Notes: generated by a model not told the origin, from the letters alone. DNA of 64,000 bases from Warburgia ugandensis (GCA_035236585.1 CP141127.1:44344001-44408000), one strand, 5' to 3'; counted from the first letter of the stretch, positions 48,550 through 61,545 are shown. Numbers and translations: made by a program.

Positions 48550-49483
48550 CATCCCAAAAATCCTCCAAAAATGTTCATAAAATTTACCAGAAATTTATCT
48601 TGCTTCTCCTGTAAAACTAGATTTAGATTCATTTCCAAATTTCCAAAGCTCCCAAAAATCTCTCTTCTTTCACTTTCTCTCTCCTCTCTCTAAATTGGAA
48701 CAAGAGACCTAAATTCAATAAGGAACTCTATTCCAAATCAAATCTCACAAATCTAATCATTGAGATTGTCCTAGACTACCTTATCAACAAAACCTCAAAA
48801 GAAATTTCAAGATCCAACGGTGCAATCAACGAAAAGTCACAAAACAAACGGTTATCGGACAATTTTATCATCAAGTGGATATATTTTTTAAATTGGGCTG
48901 CAAAACCTACATTTAATGTTAGTTTACATAATTTTTTATTTTTCTGAAATTAGTTTTAGGTTAAAAATAATAAAAATCAAGTAAGCACAAGAACCCTTCA
49001 TTTCTGTACGATGGAGGGCTCAGATGGAAAATTTGAGCCTTCCAATCTATTTAAAAGGACCCAAAATCCCCAGGGTAGAATTTTCATGAAATTTAATCAA
49101 GTTTTGAGCCTTGATTGAAGAGGATTTGATTAGACGGTCCAAAAGGACTGTCTGATCTTCCTAATATGATCTGGATCCCGGGACATCACTGCAAGACTCA
49201 GCACGGTAACGTGCCCAGTGGGAGTGTTTATGCGTCGCGCTCCACATGCGAACCTGTCTCGATGGAAGCACCATGCTATGGAAAGCTTGTAATGTTTATT
49301 TTCTTCTAAAAGCATTAAATTGATAAAAAAAAAATATTCAAGAAAGTTTCAATTTTTAGAAATTAAGCTTCTAATTTTTATGATCTTCAAGATCTGAGAT
49401 GATTAGATCTTCAAGATCTAATGCAATGATGATATAATGTTGAAATCAAGTAATATCCATGATTTATTTTGACAGATCTAACA

Positions 49484-50388
49484 TATTAGTATAAATGGTT
49501 GTTAAACTTATATTGGTTTTATGCTTTAATGTTTATGATTTAATTATTGTCAAATTTTATTAGTAGATTTAATTGTTAAGTAGCTGTTAAGATATAATGA
49601 GCATAAATCACCAAAAATGTAAACTAATGGAATATAGAGATTCATTGACAATTAAGATGAGTGAAGGACTTTGACTTAATATTAGTAAGGGCTATAGTTA
49701 GTAGGACAATATAAGGATTATCAAATCCTTGGCCCAAACTAGGAGAATAATAAACCCCATGAATGACATTTTAAATATTCATAGATTTAATTAAAATCAA
49801 TTAGAAAGAGTACTTAGGGTTAAAATGCTCATAGGAACCTTATGAAAGGTTGAGCTAAGGTCACTCTAGCGAATGACGAACGTGGTGGTTAACGGGGTTT
49901 TCTAATAGAGCCTGCTCTTCCCCTACCTTCAGTTGAGGTTTGTGCGGTCTAAACGCCTCCTTACATGAGTATTGAAGTAACCACTGTGTGTTCAATCATT
50001 TAGCTAGTAAGCCTTAGCCAATTGGAAATAAGGGGATCAGTCTAGACTTAGGATGAAATAAGTTATCTTCAACCAATAAAACATTAACTAGTTGAATAAT
50101 AATAATAATAATAAGATCATAAAAGGTTAGTAAATTATCCAAACCTAATAAAAATTGTAAGTAAGATAAGGATGATCAAACAAGATCCATGGGATCTTGA
50201 ATGATCAAGAACAATAAGAATCTTTATATAGTATTTTATTATGTATATATGTATGCATGTTGTAGACAAATCTAGATAGAGAATGCAAACCCTTGATGAA
50301 AAATGATTCAAGGAAGAGAACTAAGATCATCCTCCTTAGGGATGATCAAACAACTGAATTTTTAGAAATTCATGGCTAGAATATTAGG
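49484..50388 (+). repeat. Patchwork duplication inside LTR 2
   Basis: 49487-50357 duplicates about 51015-51957. 50358-50388 duplicates 48034-48064 (LAGGCTGGAATATTAGG-type U3 start, here GGCTAGAATATTAGG). 50389-50433 duplicates 49441-49483 (GAAATCAAGTAATATCC). The minus-strand copy of this LTR has a single copy of each segment in normal order. Confidence 0.8.
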
Positions 50389-51480
50389 TTGAAATCAAGT
50401 AATATCCATGATTTATTTTGATAGATCTAACATAAAATGAGGAATCTACCCTTTGTGGTAGAAAAACCCAAAAAATGCAAAGGGACCCACTTGATCAATA
50501 AGATCAAGCATGATCAAACCCTTTGGAAGGGTTGTATGAGTGGGATTATGATGAAATCTAGTTAGATCATGGATTAAATGTGACAAAAATAAGTGGATAT
50601 GATCTTTGGATCCTAATGGAGTAAAAGCCCTAAATGTAATTAAATCCCTTGATCTAAAGGGAAAGATCTAAGATCTAATGGTTGGATCATAAGTAAAAGT
50701 TTCTAATAATCTTAATCTATTTAGTTTAATTGTCTTTTATTTGATAATAGATTTATAAATATAATTTATGTTGTAAGTTAGGAAGCATGATAGTATAATT
50801 CTTAAATGTCAGCATGTTATGCTCTATATGTTATTAGATTATTATAATAGTTGGTAGATTTAATTATCTTAGGGCCATGTTAGTATAAATTTGAGAATTT
50901 AGCATGATTCCATTAAATTAGTGTTAAAATTCCATGTATGTCATAACTTAGGATCATGCCAGTTTAAGTATAGTTTTATTTCATTAGGCTAGGTTACATT
51001 CATAGGAAGGATGTTAGTATAAATAGTTGTTAAATTTATATTAGGTTTATGCTTTAAAGTTTATGATTTAATTGTTGTCAAATTTTATTAGAAGATTCAA
51101 TTGTTAAGTAGTTGCTAAGATATGATAAGCATAAATCACCAAAAATGTAAACTAATGGAATATAGAGATTCATGGGTAATTAAGATGAGTGAATGACTGT
51201 GACTTAATATTAGTAAGGGCTATAGTTAGTAGGACAATATAAGGATTATCAAATCCTTGGCCCAAACTAGGAGAATAATAAATCCCATGAATGACATTTT
51301 AAATATTCATGGATTTAATTAAAATCAAATAGAAAGAGTACTTAGGGTTAAATGATCATAGGAACCTTATGAAAGGTTGAGCTAAGGTCACTCTAGTGAA
51401 TGCTGAACATGGTGGTTAAGGGGGTTTTCTAATAGAGCCTTGCTTTTCCCTTACCTTCCATTGATGTTTGTGAGATCTAA

Positions 51481-51640
51481 ACGCCTCCTTACATAAGGAT
51501 TAAATTAATACTTTGTATTCAACCATTCAGCTATTAAGCCTTAGCCAGTTGGAATTTAAACATCTCCTTACATGAGGATTGAAGTAACCACTTTGTGTTC
51601 AACCATTCAGCTAGTAAGCCTTAGCTAATTGGAAATAAGA
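51481..51640 (+). repeat. 80-bp tandem duplication in LTR 2
   Basis: CTCCTTACAT...GGATT...CAACCATTCAGCTA.TAAGCCTTAGC occurs twice in a row. The second copy is closer to the homologous part near 49950-50030. Confidence 0.8.
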
Positions 51641-53693
51641 GGAGTAGTCTAGACTTAGGTTGAAATAAGTTATCTTCAACTAGTAAAACATTAACTGGTT
51701 GAATAATAATAATAAGAGCATAAATGGTTAGTAAATTATCTAATCCTAATAAAAATTGTAGGTAAGATAAGGATGATCAAACAAGATCCATAGGATCTTG
51801 AATGATCAAGAACAATGAGAATTCTAATGTTGTATTTTATTATGTATGTATGTTGTAGACAAATCTAAATAGAGAATCCAAACCCTTGATCAAATATGAT
51901 TCAAGGAAGAGAACCAAGATCATCCTCCTTAGGGATAATCAAACAACTGAACTTTGATCAAAGAAGAACTAGATGATGGAAGATCTAAGCCCTTGATCTT
52001 TATCAACAAGTATAAATTGTTGATCAAAGGATCTATGAAAGATCAAGATCAAAGAAAGGAATACACAAAGACTTAGAATAGAAAATACTTAGATCTGAAT
52101 GATTTGAATATCATCCTAACCATCAGATCTATTGATCAATACAATTTGAGGGAGATAGATCATGATAGGACACAAGATCTAGATCCTTTATATCAAAGGA
52201 CAAGATTAGACAAAGAATGTAGATAGGATAAAAAATATAGGATTATTCAGATTGTATAAATATTGACATTATGTATGGATTTACAGATTTCATACGTCAA
52301 TCAGGATCATGGAAGATTTTATGAGATGAATCACTACTTGAAGGTGGGAGGATTTTGTGAATGCATCTACATAGGATGTACATGTTGAATACATGATCTT
52401 TTGTCTAGAAATGTTGACAAGTGTAATGTAAATACTTGTATTAAATCTCCTAAAACCCTTATGATCCAACTAAACACATATGAAATGGTTAAGTTAGAAT
52501 TGAGGACTAGACTCTAAGTGAATATGGAATTAGAAGATATTCCAGCCCTAAGTAAACAGACAGATTGTCTGATACGTATGAGAATTACTTTACATATAAG
52601 TATGGAGCTTGTGGTTTTGTTTTAGACAAGCATAGGCCTGGGGATGCTATGCTAAGAGAGTTAGTAGGGTTTGGCCACTCGCTCTCCGAAACTTGTTATT
52701 ATATGGATACCAAGCCTAAATGAGGCTAAACGTCGAGTGGGGCAGTGATGGGAATGCCGCCACTGTGATAGCCATGGTGCTTCCCATACAGACATGGATA
52801 TTGTGATTTCCACCAAGGATGGTATAGGTGGATTATTGGGTAGTTATCTGGGCGTACTGGTACAAATTCTGAATACATGCATAGTAGTTCTTTAAGTATT
52901 TTTGCATTATGATGCATGGCATAGTGAAATGCCTTATGATATGGCATGATGAGATGCCAAGTAATAGTGGATTACCGATACTGCCCAAATAAGGGAGTAT
53001 GTCCAGCAGAGTTGAGATGATCTATCAACTCAGTATAAACTAGGTATGATTATGTTTTGAGATATTAACTATTTTTCACGGTTTTGACTATATGTATATA
53101 TATATCTATGCAAAGTATATAGTATATATGTGTAAGGACGTACATATATGACCAATTAAAGAGATTGATCTATGAGTATGAATAATGGGATTATAAGTAT
53201 TAGGATTGTACTGTCAAATTATTATGCTTCTTGAATCCCCTACCAAGCATAGCTTGCTGAGATAATGTAAATGTTTCAATATTTACAATATCTCAGATAC
53301 AGAGAAGGAGAGTTAGGAGCTCAAGACTGAAGAAGACTTGGGAGAATAATCAATCAGGGTATAACCCTTGATGACATGTATTTTTATTTGAAAGTATTGT
53401 ATTGTATTGAGAGTTTTAATTGTATGATGAGCCTTGAAATTTGGATTATGTAATTTGGACAAGTAATGTAATGATACCCGAGCTGTACTGTGAACCATTG
53501 GATGAATTCTAGGATTTAATAAAAGTATATTCCTTGAATGGAGTTTTATCTTGTACAAAAATTCTACTTATGCTATGTATGAAGTGATGACTTGGGTTTT
53601 CACTGCTTTGTTTTGTGAAATTTTTTTACTACTAAGGGCCTTGCCTTTGAAAAATGTAGTACGAAATGTGTCACAAAAACCCAGGTTGTCACA

Positions 53694-56600
53694 TCTTTCA
53701 CCATTGTTTTAGTTAATCTAGTATTCGATGTCGATCTTTACAATAGATTTCTTTTATTTAACCTTTGATTTCATTATTCTCAATGGATCTCATCAGACTA
53801 TAGTAAGTTTCAATCTTTTTAAATGGATCTCATCCATTTGGTTTTGTAATACCTCTAAATTTTAGTGCTTTTCTAGTCATGAATGAATGGGGTTTTCTTT
53901 CCATAAGTATGATTCATGTTTAGTGCATTGTAAAAGTAAGCCTTGTATGATATAAGTGATGAAAGAGTGCACCATAACTAATGTAAGGATGTAATGGTGT
54001 TAATGCACCAAGCTGCCTACTTAAAAATGCCTAAGTGTTCGAGGCTTTTGTGAGAGATGAATGGCAAAACATGCCATAAACCTAAAGGCTCTTAAAAGAA
54101 GTATGTATGGATGTTATAGGCTGAGGAGAGGCCCAAGCAATAAAACCCACATAGATTGGGATCCATAGCCTAGTAGGGAACCTTTTCTCCTAAAGTTTAG
54201 CTCCACTTAGGGCTGCCAAACCCACAAGGTAAAAAATGTGGAGGCATTCTAAATGTGGTAGGACTCAGTAATGCTAAAACAATTGTGTTTTATTAGGCTG
54301 ACTTTTTGACCACATACAATGAACCTAGACACTAAATTGAACTACGGCAAGAGAAGGAAACCAAATATGAGTTAATACTTAGGCCAGTTGGGAGCTAATT
54401 AGAGAATACAAGTATATGATGTCCTAGCCTAGGTGATACTTTTGATTTTAAAATGTCTAAGGAAAGAGAGGGGCATAGCAAATTTTCTAAGTTAGGCTTT
54501 TTCTGAAGTTCATGCAATTTCTGGTCATGTTATATTAGGGGGGTTTTAAGCATCAATTCATTGATGAATTTGGTTTTTTAATTATTGGTTTTATGAATTG
54601 TTTAGGTGCACCATGAGCAATTATTTACAAGCATGTTAAATCTATGCTTTTTCGAGATTGCACTAGTATGTTACTATTGTACATGTTTTTCCATCCCTTT
54701 TTTCATGAAAAACTATACTATTCTGTCATTAGTTTAATGATTAAATTTTAAAGTACGAAAATAAAGTAGAAATTAGGAGGTTTCCATCTGTTTTGTCATG
54801 GTTTTGGATGTGTTTTTACACCTTGCCATGATTGTGCCATGTTAATATATGATAATCATACCTATGATGAGTGTTCTTAGGTGGCTAATATTCTCAGGAA
54901 AAGATTCCATATTTAGAGTGCGAATAGCATAAGTTTTAAGGTAAAGTTTCAAAGTGTATTCTTACTCATTACGAGGAACTTTTTGTTGCCTGGAAACTTG
55001 ATATTTTTTTGTTATTTTTTTGACTCACTTTTTCATGGTATTAATTTATCATTGGATGATTAATTCTAGTAATAAAAATGTGTAAAAATGTAGGTTGTTA
55101 AAATGAGTTTTTACTTAAGTCCTATCAAGTGATTTTTATACCCATTTTTAGGTTGGGTTTTGGAATATTTTGAACCTATTTCTTGAGAGGGCTTATGTAA
55201 TTTTATAAAGAGTGTTTACTATCATTTAACTTTGAATAAGGATAAAATTTAACTAAAAATTTAGTGAAGAGGAACCTTTGATAAAGGCATTTTTACATGA
55301 AAGTTTTTGAACATAGGAAAAATAGTGGTTTTGAAAACCCTATGATCTACCCACATGCTTTTCTACATGAATTGAATTGAGTTTCTATACTACTGATTTA
55401 AGATACAATAAACATTCTTTAACTTGGTTTTGACCAATTGAGAAACTCAAAACCTCATCTTTTTCATCAGGAGTTTTCATGCACCAAAATAACTAATTTT
55501 ATCCTAAAATTTCAAAAAGATACGAAAGATTTCATATGGACTATTCTAGCAAAAGATCCATGCTTTGTATCTAGTAGTTTGAGTCACAAGTAAAAACTAA
55601 GAATTTCATTTATAGATCATAAGTTGGAGCCACTGAAAAGTTGAGGGATTAAGAGGCTTAAAACTATATAAAAAAAAAGGAACTATATGGAATTTGTGTA
55701 ATATGATTTTGAGCATGTGGTATACCTAAAAATTTCTATAGTCAATTCTTAATTAAGGATTATATGATGTCTAATCTCTTGTGGGAGAACAAACTAGTTA
55801 TGAGAAGTTTTGATATTGCTCCTTGAAAGTTTATTGATATTTGATGTTATCACTTGTTTTAGCTCTAGTGTGACCTAGAGAGTTGCACTTGTAATACTAT
55901 TTGACTGATGATAGTGTATGAGTGGTCTACAATGATGCACTTGGAAGCTTATACAACTTATGGTAGTCGTGAGAGGGTTTGAGAGCCTTTAGGCACTATG
56001 CTAGGAGGATTTGAGATAAGCCCTTGACCTCTGAATTGGATACTAGTTCATAATCATGGACTCATGTGGAGTCTATGTGTCATGGAAAGACTACTTCCTC
56101 AATCTAATAGTTCCATGAGATCCAGTGTGTAGGATTGATTATATCTACGGTCAAACATAGTTGGAAGATGAGTTCCCTTTACGTGCACAAGGACTTGTGT
56201 GCTTGTTGGATATGCTGAGAGACATGTCAATCACCTCAACGATTGGACCAATTGCCTATGAGACTTATGGTGGGAAGCTAACATCCTAATATGTGGTTTG
56301 AGCACTTGTGATGTGTGAGATATCTTGAGAATAATTTAAAATGCATTTGTGGCATTATAATTTCTTTAAGGCTATAATAGTGTAGACTTATTATACTTGA
56401 TGATTCACTATGCATTGATCTAGCTAGGAAAGAGCCTTGCTACATTGTGAACCTCATGTAGATACTAGGTTCATGGTTAGATTTATGGATTTGATTAACA
56501 AGCTCTCCAAGTTAGGAATAGGAAATTGAGGAAAAACCCACTCTTAGTTGATTAGAGTTGAGATCTATAGCCGAAACACACTAATTGTTATAAGAAACTA

Positions 56601-57119
56601 AAAAAAATAGTAAGGAACCTGATTCAATAGCCAACTTCCAAGCTGTTCCTTATTTTGAGCCATTGCTTAGAAAGAAAGCAGCTTTGAACCACTATGTAAG
56701 CCATTTACTTCAGCCTAGATTCATTATATTAGCACAAAATAAGGAATTCTAGCAATCCATGCATCTCCAATTATGACACCAATAGGCCCTAACATACATT
56801 TGAATGCTACAACCAATAAATATTGATATAGACAAAGCTTTAGAGATACATCTATAATTTCATTAATAAGTAGAAAACAAACTTATTGAAATACATCTAT
56901 AGAGGCTCATTACCTAACTCAAAACCATTTCAATGTCAACTTATCCTTCTGGATAGTCCAAAAAGGCCAGTGTTTCTTCTGAGGATGCTCTAAGAAGAAT
57001 ACATTGGGAGTGAATTAGAAGCCATTCTATTTCCTAGTCAAGAAGCCTTTAGTCAATCATTCTAAAAGGTCCTTGAAAGCTAGGTTAGTAGTTCAAAGCT
57101 AGATGAATATCTATGTCAA
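53694..57119 (+). repeat. Probable further LTR (family 6) and flanking DNA
   Basis: At 53845 TGTAATACCTCTAAATTTTAG resembles the starts of families 1 and 2 (TGTAATGACTCC, TGTAATAACCCC). At 55991-56020 the core of the shared motif block (CACTATGCTAGGAGG) occurs in plus orientation, about 2.1 kb inside, similar to its place in other families. No 3' end or second copy was found, so the extent is unknown. I see no coding region up to 57119. Confidence 0.4.
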
Positions 57120-57534
57120 GATTAGACCAATGTGGCCAACAACCATCTACTATAGTGTTACAATTAAAAAAAAAATTTAAACTAAGTGTGCATTTGATGG
57201 ATTAAGAATATGGGGTAGTGAATTTTTTTGAAAAATCTAGGTTTCTAAAGGAAATTAACTCTATTCTTATGTCATTCATGATTGAAATTCATGCTTATGT
57301 CATTCATGATTCCAATTCATGCTTATGTCATGATAGGTCTCAAGAGGGGAGGGAAGGGGTGAATTATGTCGACAATGGTATTGAAAACTTTTGTAAATTT
57401 TGTGCTCAAACTAATTAAAACTAGTTTTAGAAAACTCTAGCACACAACAAGAACTAGATACAAATATTATAGTGGTTTAGCCAGTCAATCAAGAATCCTA
57501 TTTTCGAGTATTCCCTACCTTGATCCACTAATCT
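57120..57534. other. Unassigned DNA with short tandem repeat
   Basis: A 30-bp unit containing TTCATGCTTATGTCATTCATG is repeated about 2.5 times at 57265-57335. At 57345-57480 AGAGGGGAGGG...GTGAATTA and, later, ACACAACAAGAAC...TATAGTGGTTTAGCC resemble a widely dispersed plant repeat that I cannot name. No gene. Confidence 0.4.
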
Positions 57535-57536
57535 TG

Positions 57537-57655
57537 TAATGCCTCAGTTTTTGAAATACAATTTAAATTTTAAATCCATTTTGAAAGTAGAGATCCCTTG
57601 CTTTAAAAACACTTTTGCAAAATCATTCATGGATAATAAAATTTTTCATAACCAC
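57537..57655 (-). repeat. LTR family 5 tail, copy 1
   Basis: About 120 bp matching 59376-59480 (AATGCC(T/C)...AGTTTTTGAAA(T/C)ACAA, TTTTAAATCCATTTTGAAAG). Read on the minus strand it is the 3' end of an LTR. Placed downstream of the protease remnant, it is what is left of the element's 3' LTR. Confidence 0.65.
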
Positions 57656-58150
57656 TACCACCTCCTCCTACTTATGTCTCTCAATCTCTACTACTTTAGC
57701 CAGAAAGGCTTGACGTCCCTTAGCAATGCATCTTGCTACTTTCATAGTAAAAATAGCACACACTCTTATAAAGTCTCCTAGCCCTTGAAAAGAGATTGTC
57801 ACCTCTCCTAAAATATCAAAAGTGATCTTCTACTTACCATAGCCTACTATTTCCTAATATAAAACCAACCTATTCATTCCTAAGATGACATCAAAGTTTA
57901 TCATGTTTAAGAGGATTAGATCGGCATCAAATCATCTTCCCTCCATTATAATTGGTACATTTTGAAGGAATTTCTAAGCACATGTAGACCCACCTAATAG
58001 AGTTATCAACTTTAGATAGTACACTATATTCTAGATTTGGATTATTCACATATAATGCAATATCACAGGATATATAGGAATGTGTAGACCTTGCATTATA
58101 TAGAACTTTGGCAGTTCTATCATGGATAAAAATTGTACCTTCCACCACAA
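57656..58150 (-). pseudogene. Chromovirus protease remnant
   Basis: Minus-strand continuation of the gag remnant. It encodes a retroviral-type aspartic protease fragment: GTIFIHDRTAKVLYNARSTHSYIS, in which the catalytic D-S/T-G is replaced by N-A-R, so it cannot be active, then FDVILGMNRL and the segment before RT with QAFLAKVVEIE. The frame is interrupted more than once. Immediately after this segment LTR tail sequence begins (57655), so RT, RNase H and integrase were deleted. By order and motifs it belongs to a Tekay-like chromovirus. Confidence 0.75.
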
Positions 58151-58229
58151 CATTTGATGCTTATGGCTTCTCGAAGGAAATGGTAAACACTCATCCTTTC
58201 TCTTGGGAATTGAATCTCATTGTGCTACT

Positions 58230-59330
58230 CCTTCTAGTTTCTTCTTTAGGAAATTTCTAGCTAGATGTGCTACTTCTCCACAATTGAAATATTTGAAGTC
58301 AGGAACAACGCATGCTTTGCTCAAGTGATACTTCTTACTTCTAGGCCATGGACCAGATCTAGGTGCCTTTTGGTCGTTATTGAACTAGTGCTTCCCATGA
58401 TTGTTGAGACCTTGAAGACTGTAGAAGCCTCTTCTCTTTCCCTAATCATCCTCCAAAATGCTAACATTATTTTCTTTCTTTTCTTTTGGAGCTTGCTTAT
58501 AGTCTTCTTTTTTTTTTTGAAGATAGAAGCCATCTCTATGACTCTAGCAATGGTAGGGGGATGAACATTAAGAATGTTGCTTCTCAAACCATCTACAAAT
58601 TTTTCAGCAGCTCTCTCATCAATGGTACACACATTAGAAGAAAATCTCCAAAGTCTAGTAAACTTATTTTCATACTGGATAATGAACATATCACCTTGCT
58701 TTAGATGTAGGAACTCCTTCTCCATGTGTTCAAATGTAAGGAAAAAAGTATTTGGTACAGAAGATAGTTTTGAATTCTACTAATGGAGTTGCCTTAACAC
58801 TTTCAAAGTGAGTTTGCTCTATAGTTTGCCACTAGAATGTTGCTTTCCCAGTTAGCATAAAAGTACCCATAACCAGTTTCATATTCGTAATGACATCCAT
58901 CACTTTAAGGACATTTTACTCTTCAAACATCTATGTTTCAATCGTATCTGATTCATCTTCTCTAGAGAATGATGACCAATTCTCTAAAATCTATCCAACC
59001 TTTAATTGTTTTTAGTGACATTTCCATTTTGACCTCTTGCCCCTTCATTTAGTGCTACACGTAGCTGGTTTTGTAAATACTATCCTCGTTATTGCATAAA
59101 GAGTTGGACAACTTAACTTGCTCCATTCCCTTGTTCAAATGACCTAGTGGCATGTGTACTAGTAGGTACTAGGATATACTAGTCTTGTTGATGACAACTA
59201 CATTCGAAAGGAGGAGAATCTAATATGAGTTTTCTCTTTTACGTACACTAGGCCTTAAAGGTTCTTCTACTAGCACTAGCACTAGAACTTAAAATTTCTT
59301 ATTTTATTCATTATTGATGACTTTTCATAA
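58230..59330 (-). pseudogene. Chromovirus gag remnant
   Basis: Minus-strand Gag fragment. Upstream portion: KATFWWQTIEQ at about 58840. Then a 134-codon open stretch (58725-58321) with KEFLHLKQGDMFIIQYENKF, ERAAEKFVDGLRSNIL and IARVIEMASIF, a layout close to the Gag at 2330-2989. A zinc knuckle follows at about 58240-58285 (YFNCGEVAHLARNF), in which the first and last cysteines of CCHC are lost. The N-terminal third is poorly preserved. The primer-binding-site-like sequence at 59358-59371 precedes it, giving the order LTR, PBS, gag, protease on the minus strand. Confidence 0.8.
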
Positions 59331-59357
59331 AATAATTGTTGTGATGACATAAATCTG

Positions 59358-59371
59358 AGCTTGGCTACCAA
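59358..59371 (-). promoter_or_regulatory. Decayed tRNA-iMet primer-binding site
   Basis: Minus strand TTGGTAGCCAAGCTC directly after an LTR end. It keeps the TTGGTA start and the AGCTC end of the usual TTGGTATCAGAGC site. The position between LTR tail and gag supports the reading. Confidence 0.55.
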
Positions 59372-59375
59372 CTAT

Positions 59376-59480
59376 AATGCCCTCGAGTTTTTGAAACACA
59401 ATTTTTTATTTTAAATCCATTTTGAAAGCGAGGATCCCTTTTTTCAAAATGCTTTCATAAAGTCATTCTTGAATAATAAA
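59376..59480 (-). repeat. LTR family 5 tail, copy 2
   Basis: Minus-sense 3' end of the 5' LTR of the 57537-59330 element, matching 57537-57655. The rest of the LTR is missing: at about 59472-59480 it runs into plus-strand pol of another element. Confidence 0.65.
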
Positions 59481-61545
59481 TTTTTTGTAGAAGTGGACCC
59501 CGCCAAGGTTGAAGCAGTAATGCATTGGGAGAAGTCTAACACAGTAATAGAAATATGTAGTTTTCTTGGACTGGCAGGATACTACCATAGATTCATTCAA
59601 GGATTTTCCCGTGTAGCCCTTCCTTTGATTACATTGACTAGAAAAGGAGTACAATTCACTTGGCTAGAAGAGTATGAAAATAGTTTCCAAGAGCTAAAGA
59701 AGAGGTTAACTACAACACCAGTATTGACTTTGTCATTAGGAAGTGGGGGATATGAAATATACTGTGATGCTTCAGGCAAAGGGTTAGGAGGTGTATTGAT
59801 GCAAAATGGGAAGGTCATTGCTTATGCATCTAGACAATTGAAGAAACATGAAATAAATTACCCAACACATGACCTAAAATTGGTAGCCATAGTTTTTGCA
59901 TTGAAAATTTGGAGACACTATTTGTATGAAGAAAAATTTAGTGTATTCATAGATCATAAAAGTCTCAAATACATCTTCACTTAGGCTAATTTGAACATGA
60001 GACAAAGAAGATGGATGGAATATATCAAAGACTACAATTTTGCCATCCAATACCACCCTAAAAAAGCAAACGTAGTAGTTAATGCATTAAGTAGACAGCC
60101 AAGAGCTGTACTCACAAACATCACTATTAAATTAGCTTTTGTAGAAAGAGTCCTTAAAGCCCAAGAAGAAGATATAGTAACACACAAATTGTGTAAAAGG
60201 ATAGGATTTTGTAAGGGTATAGATGGGGGTATACGTTTTCAGGAGAGATTGGTGGTTCCTTTAAATACAAACTTGAGAAAAGAACTGCTACAAGAAGCTC
60301 ATCAGTCAAAATTTTCCATACACCCTGGGGGTACAAAGATGTATTAGGATTTGAAAAGAAACTTTTGGCGGGAAGGCATGAAAAGAGAAATAGGGGAATT
60401 TATGGTTAAATATCTAAATTGGCAACAAGTAAAAGTTGAACACCAAAGACCAGCTGGAATGTTACAAACACTGGAACTTCTAGAATGGAAATGAGACAAC
60501 ATCACTATTGATTTTGTAGTAGGATTGCCAAAGACCCGAGCAAGTCATGACATGATTTGGGTGATTGAGTATAGGTTAACAAAGTCAGCACATTTCCTTC
60601 CAATTAGGCAGAACCAGTCAGTTGACAATATAGCTAAGTTATACATCAAAGAAATAGTAAGTTTTCATGGTATTCCACTATCCATCATCTCTGATAGGGA
60701 TGAAAGATTTACTTTTAGATGTTGAAAGAGTGTACAACAAGCCTTTGGAACCTCACTTAAATTCAGTACAACATTTCACTCCTAAATAGAAGGTCAATTA
60801 GAAAGGACTATTCAGACTTTAGAAGATATGTTGAAAGCATGTGCATTAGATTGGAAAGGGAATTGGGATGAACATCTTCCATTAGTATAATTTGCGTATA
60901 ACAATAATTTTCAAGCAAGTATTGGTATGGCACCATATGAAGCATTGTATGGACGGCCATGTTGATCGCTAACCTGTTGGAGTGAAGTTGGAGAAATAAA
61001 GCTATTAAAGTCAGAACTAGTGGAATAGTGTACAGACAAGGTTAGATTGATATAGAAGAGGTTGTTAACAGCACATAGTCAGCAGAAGAGTTAGTAGCTA
61101 AAAGATGTAGAAACCTAGAATTTGATGTGGGGGAGCATGTATTTTTGAAAGTATCACCAGTGAAAGGAGTAATGAGGTTTGGTAGCAAAGGAAAACTTAG
61201 TCCTAGATTCATCAGTCCATTTGAAATCCTAGAAAGAGTTGGTCCAGTAGCTTACAAATTAGCCTTACCACCCCAACTCTCAGAAATACACAGTGTCTTT
61301 CAAGTATCTATGCTACAAAAATACCTACAAGATGACACACATATACTTCAAAGGCTGCTAGAAGAGCTAAAGCTAGACCTAACCATTGAAGAGAAGATGA
61401 TACAGTTCTTGGACTATAAGGAAGAGAAGTTAAGGACCAAAACAATTCCACTAGTCAAAGTCTTGTGGTAGCATCACTCTATTGAGGAAGTCACGTGGCA
61501 AACAAAAGTAGAAATGAGGAAGACACACCCTAGGCCATTTGATTA
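59472..61545 (+). pseudogene. Tekay-like chromovirus pol remnant (3' half)
   Basis: Begins in the RT thumb ([15 protein letters not shown], then [16 protein letters not shown]), so the catalytic RT palm is missing. RNase [38 protein letters not shown] and VVNALSRQ. Integrase: zinc-finger histidines (AHQSKFSIHPGG), with CLxC degraded to YLNW; core [17 protein letters not shown] and E within RTIQTLEDML. C-terminal part: HVFLKVSPVKGVMRF, PRFISPFEILERVG and HSVFQVSMLQKYL. Chromodomain-like end: TIPLVKVLW, then a stop, then EEVTWQT. At least eight in-frame stops (for example near 59983, 60344, 60494, 60723 and 60888). It is very similar in layout to the pol at 10606-13152 but clearly a different copy. 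A polypurine tract and a family-2 LTR follow, so family 2 also belongs to a chromovirus. Confidence 0.92.

Larger units (their letters stand above)
47985..53693 (+). repeat. LTR family 2, plus strand, 5.7 kb
   Basis: Plus-strand counterpart of 32430-39353. The 5' end is degraded (GGTCAGAACCCCAATTTTTG); the 3' end CCCAGGTTGTCACA lies at 53693. TATA box at 48542-48549; leader with TCTCTCTCCTCTCTC to about 48700; reduced GC-rich block at about 49180-49270; shared motif block at 52640-52680. Compared with the minus copy it carries an extra block of about 905 bp (49484-50388) assembled from other parts of the same LTR, and a further 80-bp tandem duplication (about 51481-51640). No primer-binding site or polypurine tract is recognised on either side, so it may be a solo LTR. 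No clear target duplication is visible. Confidence 0.85.
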
